Of a stretch of 15,202 nt of DNA, positions 8,302-12,861 are shown piece by piece. This DNA comes from Oscillospiraceae bacterium. GTDB lineage: Bacteria > Bacillota_A > Clostridia > Oscillospirales > Ruminococcaceae. The DNA is taken from NCBI GenBank assembly GCA_017440445.1, contig JAFSHE010000254.1, forward strand, positions 1 to 15,202. The letters are read 5' to 3'. The notes under the pieces are model-generated. The model saw nothing but the letters and a program-made list of their open reading frames with translations. It was not told the DNA's origin and searched no databases. Position 1 is the stretch's first letter. Each line of letters begins with the position of its first letter. Made by a program: the position numbers and the translations under genes.

Positions 8302-8344
8302 ATTGTACCACACAAATGTTAAAGTTTTGTTTACGTTTCGGTTT
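8302..8344 (-). promoter_or_regulatory. Promoter and 11-bp-phased boxes of the two-component operon
   Basis: Read on the - strand: TAAACA (8333-8328), 5 nt, TTAACA (8322-8317), 9 nt, then TACAAT (8307-8302) with an extended TG. A degenerate AAACCG lies one 11-bp step further up (8344-8339). The start should be near 8295, giving a leader of about 30 nt. There is no good -35; the boxes occupy its place, as expected for an activator-dependent promoter. Confidence 0.7.
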
Positions 8345-8361
8345 TTTTCAGAATTTTTCTC

Positions 8362-8396
8362 AAAAATCAACAGCAGTGCCTTTTTACAGACACTGC
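8362..8396 (-). terminator. Probable terminator after the two-TM paralogue
   Basis: On the - strand GCAGTG (8396-8391) pairs with CACTGC (8378-8373), extendable by one G-T pair. It is followed by TGTTGATTTTTG. It separates the 8419-8784 gene from the two-component operon promoter just downstream. The U-tract is interrupted, so readthrough is possible. Confidence 0.6.
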
Positions 8397-8418
8397 CGAA
8401 GATATTGCCGCTTTATGT

Positions 8419-8784
8419 TTATTTCTCCATCAGCTTATCGCTGAGAGCCAGTATCTGCTCTGCGTACTTCTCCTTGCGTGAACTGAGTATGTTCTTGTAT
8501 ATAGGGAAGTTTATGATCGCCATTATCATACCTACAACACCTACCACAATACCTGGGATCATCGGATCATTGATGCCTATGGAAGAACCGATATCCGTCA
8601 TAACAAGGCTCATTCCTGCGCCCATGATGATAGCGGAGATGCTTCCGAATACATAGGCGAATACATTTGCAGGACGCTTTGCCTTTGCGTCAAGCTCACG
8701 GATCGCATCCAGCTCTGTGCTTTCCTTTTCGGTGTACTGAGTGCGTATCTTCTGTACGAGAAATTCCTGATCGTTCTTATTCAT
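8419..8784 (-). CDS. Small two-TM protein, paralogue of the 5239-5640 product
   Basis: This has 121 residues: a charged helical N-terminal part (1-38), TM1 (about 39-62), a loop with GMSLVMTDIG, TM2 (about 76-98), and a charged tail ending DKLMEK. It aligns along its length with the last protein of the kinase operon. From memory, close homologues are often labelled dihydropteridine reductase by automatic annotation. No nucleotide-binding fold is visible and two membrane segments argue against that label. The ATG at 8784 is chosen because GAGGT lies about 8 nt upstream. An in-frame ATG at 8802 has no ribosome site and lies only about 13 nt from the predicted transcript start. Its own promoter carries four 11-bp-phased boxes, so it is likely regulated by the adjacent two-component system. 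Function unknown. Confidence 0.82.
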   Translation of the reverse strand: MNKNDQEFLVQKIRTQYTEKESTELDAIRELDAKAKRPANVFAYVFGSISAIIMGAGMSLVMTDIGSSIGINDPMIPGIVVGVVGMIMAIINFPIYKNILSSRKEKYAEQILALSDKLMEK

Positions 8785-8821
8785 AGTGATTACCTCTTTC
8801 ATTGTTTTATTTTATGAGTAT

Positions 8822-8875
8822 ATTCTACTACACTCCTGTTTACGAATAATTTGAGAAATGTTTAAGTTTTGTTAA
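8822..8875 (-). promoter_or_regulatory. Promoter with four 11-bp-phased boxes upstream of the two-TM paralogue
   Basis: On the - strand the boxes are TTAACA (8875-8870), TAAACA (8864-8859), CAAATT (8853-8848) and TAAACA (8842-8837), each separated by exactly 5 nt. Then come 9 nt and TAGAAT (8827-8822) as the -10. The start should be near 8815, giving a leader of about 31 nt. The geometry is identical to the 9162-9215 promoter. Confidence 0.7.
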
Positions 8876-8882
8876 AATGCAG

Positions 8883-8906
8883 GAACATTCTGATTATTCA
8901 ATGTTC
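8883..8906 (-). terminator. Hairpin over the stop codon of the repeat-protein gene
   Basis: GAACATT (- strand, 8906-8900) pairs with AATGTTC (8889-8883) around a 10-nt loop holding the TAA stop. It is followed by CTGCATTTTAAC, a poor U-tract. It may be a weak terminator or 3'-end stabiliser. The next promoter's boxes begin only 7 nt further on. Confidence 0.4.
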
Positions 8907-9127
8907 ATTTGATCGTTTTTCGCTGATAATCTTTTCTTTGCATCCTCTACGGTTTCGCCTTCTTTTGCGAAAAGCTTTTCTACGCACTTGTAGGTCACTT
9001 TGCCGAAGCCATCCACAACTCCGTTTTCGATCTTCTTGTAGCCTCCCACTACGCCTTCCTCTATCTTCTTGTAACCCTTGACTACGCCCTCGGCTATCTT
9101 CTCATTTGCTTGTACGAATTTAGACAT
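8894..9127 (-). CDS. Small protein of synuclein-like 11-residue repeats
   Basis: This is a 77-residue protein without membrane segments or signal peptide. Residues 10-53 are four tandem 11-mers: KIAEGVVKGYK, KIEEGVVGGYK, KIENGVVDGFG and the diverged KVTYKCVEKLF. The tail is charged (EGETVEDAKKRLSAKND). The pattern KxxEGVVxGxx with an 11-residue period is the signature of amphipathic alpha-11/3 helices, which lie on lipid surfaces in synucleins and apolipoproteins. Membrane-surface binding is therefore the likely property; a specific role is unknown. The ATG at 9127 has AAAGGAGAT about 7 nt upstream. An in-frame ATG at 9163 overlaps the -10 and cannot be in the transcript. The promoter shares the boxes of the adjacent two-component system. 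Confidence 0.8.
   Translation of the reverse strand: MSKFVQANEKIAEGVVKGYKKIEEGVVGGYKKIENGVVDGFGKVTYKCVEKLFAKEGETVEDAKKRLSAKNDQMNIE
8969..9100 (-). repeat. 33-bp tandem coding repeats (4 units)
   Basis: Units at 9100-9068, 9067-9035, 9034-9002 and 9001-8969 each encode one 11-residue repeat. The first two are clearly similar at the DNA level (CTTGTA...ACTACGCC...CTATCTT on the + strand). The fourth is diverged. This looks like expansion by duplication within the gene. Confidence 0.75.
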
Positions 9128-9161
9128 TGTAATGATCTCCTTTTCCTGATTTTGTGATTTC

Positions 9162-9215
9162 ATTTTACCTTACAGATGTTTGTGAGTTTTTTCAGAAATG
9201 TTTGAGTTTTGTTAA
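9162..9215 (-). promoter_or_regulatory. Proximal promoter of the repeat-protein gene with four 11-bp-phased boxes
   Basis: On the - strand: TTAACA (9215-9210), CAAACA (9204-9199), GAAAAA (9193-9188) and CAAACA (9182-9177), each 5 nt apart. Then come 9 nt and TAAAAT (9167-9162). The first two boxes and their spacers nearly repeat those of the 8822-8875 promoter. The start should be near 9155, giving a leader of about 28 nt. Confidence 0.68.
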
Positions 9216-9265
9216 TTTCAGAATTTCTTTTCAGGCTTTTTCCCCTTTCCTCACCTTACATGCTG

Positions 9266-9319
9266 ATTATAACTTATCAATGTTTTTACTATGTTTTTAA
9301 ATTGTTAAGATTTTATTAA
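9266..9319 (-). promoter_or_regulatory. Distal orphan promoter with four 11-bp-phased boxes
   Basis: On the - strand: TTAATA (9319-9314), TTAACA (9308-9303), AAAACA (9297-9292) and AAAACA (9286-9281), each 5 nt apart. Then come 9 nt and a perfect TATAAT (9271-9266). The predicted start is near 9259, about 104 nt above the proximal promoter. No ORF lies between them, so it either gives a second, longer-leader transcript for the repeat protein or a short RNA. Confidence 0.62.
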
Positions 9320-9354
9320 AATGTCCTCGCTAATACGATCAGCCACATTTTTTC

Positions 9355-9391
9355 AAAAAAAGTTGCCCACAGGCACTTCGACCTGCGGGCA
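9355..9391 (-). terminator. Terminator of the GH30 gene
   Basis: On the - strand TGCCCGCAGG (9391-9382) pairs with CCTGTGGGCA (9373-9364), a 10-bp stem with one G-T pair and an 8-nt loop. It is followed by AC and seven T residues. It begins 8 nt after the stop codon. Confidence 0.9.
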
Positions 9392-9399
9392 TATTAATA

Positions 9400-11472
9400 T
9401 CAGTCAATCTTATACAATGCAATCTCTGCAATACAGCAGCTGAATTGCTTTTTATCCGTACTCTTGGGGTAATCGAATTTCAGATAGCGATAGTTTACTG
9501 TTGCGGGAAGTATCAGTTGGTTCATCGTTCCGCCCAGCGGATCAGCTCTCAGTATCGTGAGCTGCTCCCAGTTCTCGCCGTCTGTTGAGCCGTAAAAGCG
9601 GCATTTCTGCATCCTGCTTTCCTGACCCTCGGCAGGAGCATAGCCAATAATATCAAACTCTGTATCCGCAGCGAGGTCGATGATGATATAGCTGTCAACA
9701 TCGCCATCGTAATATGTCACCATGTCACCGTCGATAATATTCTCGGCAGAACCACCGTCAACAGCTGCGGGAGCCTCAACAGATGCATTTTCAAGAGACA
9801 GCTCGCTTACGCTTATATCTCCCATCTGTACTCCGCTCATAACGAAAGTTGTGATGGAGTTACCTTTAAGCTCTGCGACAAAGCCCTCGGAGTGCGCTCT
9901 TATGCTGTCAAGCTGCGCCCAGTGTTCGCCGCTTGCGGAGTCGCCGCTGGTGCGTGTTGCATCAACATTTTCTCCGAGCTTTGTAAACTGCGACAGATCG
10001 AAATTGTATGTCTTATCATCAGCGTAAGGGTTCACTGCAACGATAACAAGCTCTCCCTTATCCTTGTCGTATGCTGCGAGTGTGTTTTCGTCGCAATGGA
10101 TAAGAGTTGCTCCTGGGCGGATATAGCGTGTAAACTGACCGAAGCCATAATATTTCTGCGTAAGTATGATCGTGTCATTGTCATGGTCAGCGACCGCAGT
10201 TCCCCAGAAGCCGCCTGTTATATCAGGCATTCCCGAATCTTTGTTGCCGTTGTAGCCCTCGACGCTGATGTGGTTGTCGATCACCTGCCACATTATCCAT
10301 GCGGAGGGAGAGAGCTTGTTGATATCGTATATTATCTTCTGAGCAAACCAGAGTGCTGCGCCCATTTCGCCTGCATCCTCGCCTGCTGTACTGCTGCCGT
10401 CCACCTCGCTCATCCAGAGGTTAAAACCATCTCTCTTTGCAAGCGCACCAAGCTCCTCAATGCCATTAGTGCCGTAGGTGTGAGTGCTTATGCGGTCGAT
10501 CTTTTCAAGCGCCTCGGCAGAGAATGTATTGTATTCTACCACCTGCTTTGCGGGGTCGGTCTCGTCACTTGCGATAACAAGAACATCGCCAAGTCCGTAG
10601 CGTTCCATCGCATTTGCGGTCTCGATGATAAGCGTTGACTGGGACTCGCCTGCGTCAACATGGCAGCCCTCCTGCTTGTAGCTGTAAGCTCCCCAGTGAT
10701 TGGTATTTGCCTCGTTCATGGGAGATATGCTGTCCACCTTTATGCCAAGCTCGTTATTGATGTATGCGGAAACATGTGCGAGATATTCGCCTACTTCTCC
10801 GTAACATTCATCCTTGATGTTATTAGCGGAAGCGTCTGTGTTTCCCGAGGAGCATCCGCTTACCGTCATGAAATAGGGTGGCGAATTGCTGAACACCTCT
10901 ACCCATGCGTCCTCGCCCGAGGCCTCTGCACAGCGTTTCAGAACATTCAGCTGGTTTGCGTCAGCGGTGTAGTCATAAATCCGCTCACCTGTTGCCTCAT
11001 CGAGTACCAGCCAGCCCGGAACGGCTGAGTCTGTACGGGTGATGTGATTATGCGAGGGGTCGTCACCACCTCCGATGTTGTATCGCATTATGTTGAGATC
11101 GAGGCCGTCGTCGCCGTAAAACAGGTCTGCTGCCTGCTGCGACAGGCTGTCGGAGTAACCTATCCTGTTCGCCCACCAGCAAAGACTGGTGCCCCAGCCC
11201 TCGAAGCTGCCGCCATTCGTGGTCGATGCATTGAGCGGAGATACACGCACCTGTCCGTCAAGAGAAACATCCTCGGGGGTGAGCGCTGGAGCGTCGTCAA
11301 CGGGTGATGTTGCCGAAGTTGTTTCAGAAGTACCCGCAGTGGTTGAATTTGATGTTAAAGTGCTTTCAGATGTGTGCTGCTCCTCCGAGCTTGCCGGTGC
11401 ATTTCCAGAGCAACCGCAGGATGATGTGATTACTGCTGCGCTGATGATGCAGCTCATGACCTTTCTTTTCAT
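9400..11472 (-). CDS. GH30-family glycoside hydrolase lipoprotein with C-terminal discoidin-like domain
   Basis: This is a 690-residue secreted enzyme. The signal peptide ends SSCGC, so C19 or C21 is probably lipidated, though the lipobox is not canonical. Residues 24-65 form a Ser/Thr/Glu-rich linker. The catalytic (beta/alpha)8 part (about 75-440) opens with SFEGWGTSLCWWAN, typical of GH30 and most like the endo-beta-1,6-galactanase type (GH30_5). The likely acid/base is E254 (SPMNEANTNHW) and the nucleophile E356 (LWMSEVDGS). A beta-sandwich (about 440-550) follows. Residues about 570-690 (NIIDGDMVTYYDG, YLKFDYP, IAEIALYKID) resemble an F5/8-type C/CBM32 domain. Likely role: cutting arabinogalactan-type or related glycans at the cell surface. 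The subfamily is by motif memory only. AGGAGG sits 6 nt before the ATG. The divergent AraC-type gene is the likely regulator. Confidence 0.87.
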   Translation of the reverse strand: MKRKVMSCIISAAVITSSCGCSGNAPASSEEQHTSESTLTSNSTTAGTSETTSATSPVDDAPALTPEDVSLDGQVRVSPLNASTTNGGSFEGWGTSLCWWANRIGYSDSLSQQAADLFYGDDGLDLNIMRYNIGGGDDPSHNHITRTDSAVPGWLVLDEATGERIYDYTADANQLNVLKRCAEASGEDAWVEVFSNSPPYFMTVSGCSSGNTDASANNIKDECYGEVGEYLAHVSAYINNELGIKVDSISPMNEANTNHWGAYSYKQEGCHVDAGESQSTLIIETANAMERYGLGDVLVIASDETDPAKQVVEYNTFSAEALEKIDRISTHTYGTNGIEELGALAKRDGFNLWMSEVDGSSTAGEDAGEMGAALWFAQKIIYDINKLSPSAWIMWQVIDNHISVEGYNGNKDSGMPDITGGFWGTAVADHDNDTIILTQKYYGFGQFTRYIRPGATLIHCDENTLAAYDKDKGELVIVAVNPYADDKTYNFDLSQFTKLGENVDATRTSGDSASGEHWAQLDSIRAHSEGFVAELKGNSITTFVMSGVQMGDISVSELSLENASVEAPAAVDGGSAENIIDGDMVTYYDGDVDSYIIIDLAADTEFDIIGYAPAEGQESRMQKCRFYGSTDGENWEQLTILRADPLGGTMNQLILPATVNYRYLKFDYPKSTDKKQFSCCIAEIALYKID

Positions 11473-11541
11473 GTCATTCCTCCTGTTTACAATAAATTTT
11501 CTGCTGTACCTCGTCGATATCAGATAATCGCTTTTGCTAGT

Positions 11542-11547
11542 ATTTTA
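11542..11547 (-). promoter_or_regulatory. Candidate -10 of the GH30 gene
   Basis: TAAAAT on the - strand lies within the near-palindrome GTATTTTAATAC (11540-11551). No acceptable -35 is 16-18 nt upstream, which fits an activator-dependent promoter. The 21-bp direct repeat starts at 11576, about where an AraC-type activator would contact polymerase. Other AT-rich -10 candidates exist nearby (TATAAT read leftward near 11571-11576). Confidence 0.35.
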
Positions 11548-11575
11548 ATACAATATACGAGGATACTCATTATAT

Positions 11576-11605
11576 AATCTGCTGATTTATATAGAAAATC
11601 TGCTG
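11576..11605 (+). promoter_or_regulatory. 21-bp-spaced direct repeat, candidate AraC-type operator
   Basis: AATCTGCTG occurs at 11576-11584 and again at 11597-11605, exactly 21 bp apart. This places both copies on the same face of the helix, the spacing used by AraC half-sites. A degenerate third copy (AAAATCAGGCGT, 11617-11628) overlaps the -35 of the regulator gene. It lies between the divergent GH30 and AraC-type genes. Confidence 0.5.
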
Positions 11606-11613
11606 TAAATACA

Positions 11614-11642
11614 TTGAAAATCAGGCGTGAATATGTTACACT
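11614..11642 (+). promoter_or_regulatory. Promoter of the AraC-type regulator
   Basis: TTGAAA (11614-11619), 17 nt, TACACT (11637-11642), with an extended TG at 11634-11635. A start at about 11648-11650 would coincide with the GAGGTG ribosome site (11649-11654), giving a leader of about 11-13 nt. Confidence 0.65.
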
Positions 11643-11660
11643 GATGATGAGGTGATAAAT

Positions 11661-12455
11661 ATGGCAATAATTGAACATTCAAGATACTATGAAAACCCTC
11701 TTTTCGGTGTAAGTCATGCACATACCTCCTGTGAGCTTATGTATATCGTTGAGGGAGAGCTTGATGTAACTGTAAAGGATATAATCTACCATATATGCAA
11801 AAATGACTGCGTGCTGATAAAAAGCCGTCAGCACCATATCACGAAGGTTACTGCTGATATAGAATATCATCGATATATCGCAATGATAAACCCGTGGGAG
11901 CTGCGAAAGCAGCTGGTGCGCCCCGATCTTTTCGCAATGCTTACTGACATAAGCAAGGACGGCATAATCATACTGCGGAATGTTCCGCATATAAAGTGCT
12001 GCTTTGAACGCATGACAGATATCTTTGAAAAAGGCGCTAACATTTACAGTGAACTGAGTGCTGCGCTGGAGCTGCTTTCTGTCCTGTATGAACAGGCAAG
12101 ACCACATCACGAGCATGGCAAGGAAGGCGCTGGCAAAAGACTTTCCTCCAGAGTCCGTAATTATATCGAGGAGAATTACGCCGAGAATATAAAGATCAGC
12201 AGGATAGCAAAGGATAATTTCATAAGCGAGGGGTATCTGTCGCATGCGTTCAAGGCTGAAACGGGAATGTCGCCGAGAGAATATCTGTCCCATATACGCT
12301 GCACACGAGCGTATGATCTGATACGGCACACTGCTATGAAATTCACGGATATCGCAGCTGTGACAGGCTTCTGCTGTGCAAACGACATGAGCAGAAAGCT
12401 GCATGAATACTATGATCTGACTCCGACGCAGATAAGGAATAGCTGCTGCGAATAA
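11661..12455 (+). CDS. AraC-family transcriptional regulator
   Basis: This is a 264-residue regulator. The N-terminal half (about 10-100) looks like a cupin ligand-binding domain, with SHAHTSCELMYIVEGELDV carrying the usual His pair and NDCVLIKSRQHH. The C-terminal half (about 163-262) holds the two helix-turn-helix motifs: ISRIAKDNFISEGYLSHAFK followed by GMSPREYLSHIRCTRA, then FTDIAAVTGFCCANDMSRKLHE with the closing LTPTQIR. It probably responds to a sugar and activates the divergent GH30 gene through the direct repeat between them; this is inference. The ATG at 11661 is chosen because GAGGTG (11649-11654) is 6 nt upstream. An in-frame GTG at 11652 lies inside that ribosome site. Confidence 0.92.
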   Translation: MAIIEHSRYYENPLFGVSHAHTSCELMYIVEGELDVTVKDIIYHICKNDCVLIKSRQHHITKVTADIEYHRYIAMINPWELRKQLVRPDLFAMLTDISKDGIIILRNVPHIKCCFERMTDIFEKGANIYSELSAALELLSVLYEQARPHHEHGKEGAGKRLSSRVRNYIEENYAENIKISRIAKDNFISEGYLSHAFKAETGMSPREYLSHIRCTRAYDLIRHTAMKFTDIAAVTGFCCANDMSRKLHEYYDLTPTQIRNSCCE

Positions 12456-12477
12456 GATCATCCGTATACCGGATTAT

Positions 12478-12506
12478 TTAACAAATCTGCTTACATCTGA
12501 TATAAT
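12478..12506 (+). promoter_or_regulatory. Orphan sigma-A promoter
   Basis: TTAACA (12478-12483), 17 nt, then TATAAT (12501-12506) with an extended TG at 12498-12499. Only broken or very short reading frames follow before the terminator at 12778. It could drive a small RNA of about 300 nt or be the relic of a lost gene's promoter. Confidence 0.5.
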
Positions 12507-12560
12507 AAAAACAAACGGTTCTGCATACAGGTGGTTTTGAGCTGAAAAAATGTACTTGCA

Positions 12561-12800
12561 GTGATATTTGCATTGCTTTCGGATTTCGGCTCGGTTATTA
12601 TGGAAATGAGATTCCCGCCTACAGAATGTAATACCGAGAGCGACCTATAGCATCATCTGAGAAAGCACATCATTCCCTCAATTTCCATGCTTATTGAAAG
12701 CGTGTATGAGTGGTGCGATGACCTCGAACTTGTAACAGACCAAATCGTATTTATCGCCACAAACCCTTCCAAACAAAAGACCGCTCGGGCAAATACCTGA
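12561..12800 (+). pseudogene. Possible decayed reading frame with internal TAG
   Basis: One frame reads through protein-like sequence from a GTG at 12561 or ATG at 12600 (MEMRFPPTECNTESDL). A TAG at 12648-12650 interrupts it, and it continues HHLRKHIIPSISMLIESVYE and WCDDLELVTDQIVFIATNPSK. The final stop (12798-12800) lies inside the terminator stem, so the last residues are not original coding sequence. There is no good ribosome site. I do not recognise the family. It may be a gene remnant, or chance. Confidence 0.25.
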
Positions 12801-12814
12801 GCGGTCCTTTTTTT
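12778..12814. terminator. Bidirectional terminator between convergent transcripts
   Basis: GACCGCTCGGG (12779-12789) pairs with CCTGAGCGGTC (12796-12806), an 11-bp stem with one G-T pair and the loop CAAATA. The + strand continues with C and seven T residues. The - strand continues TTTTGTTTGG. It serves the rightward region after the AraC-type gene and the leftward LuxR-type gene, whose stop is 55 nt away. Confidence 0.9.
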
Positions 12815-12861
12815 ATTCAAACAAGGGAGCTGAAACGATCTTGCAAACAGTGTCACATCAC

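Larger units (their letters stand above)
12456..12861. other. Intergenic stretch between convergent genes
   Basis: This holds three things: a strong-looking rightward promoter (12478-12506) with no intact gene behind it, a possible decayed reading frame (12561-12800), and a bidirectional terminator (12778-12814). I see no tRNA, rRNA, riboswitch or insertion-sequence end. Confidence 0.6.

Noticed and set aside
8419..8784. Dihydropteridine reductase label for the two-TM protein
   Set aside because: No Rossmann motif or YxxxK active site; 121 residues with two membrane segments.
8785..8802. Upstream ATG giving MKEVIT at the start of the two-TM paralogue
   Set aside because: Its codons contain the GAGGT ribosome site for the ATG at 8784, and nothing like a ribosome site precedes it.
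9128..9163. Upstream ATG giving MKSQNQ at the start of the repeat protein
   Set aside because: It overlaps the predicted -10 of the proximal promoter, and AAAGGAGAT fits the ATG at 9127.
8822..9319. CRISPR-like or iteron-like reading of the 11-bp repeats
   Set aside because: Units are 6 bp with 5-bp spacers, always just upstream of a -10, and next to an OmpR-type regulator; there are no cas or replication genes.
9892..10638. 248-codon + strand frame opposite the GH30 gene
   Set aside because: Cys/Val-rich pseudo-protein with no domain or ribosome site, fully inside a well-supported enzyme gene on the other strand.
11679..12461. 260-codon - strand frame opposite the AraC-type gene
   Set aside because: Complete overlap with a gene having both AraC helix-turn-helix motifs; the antisense product has no family features.
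12653..12856. 67-codon - strand frame in the intergenic region
   Set aside because: It runs through the bidirectional terminator stem and has no ribosome site; the + strand frame is more protein-like.
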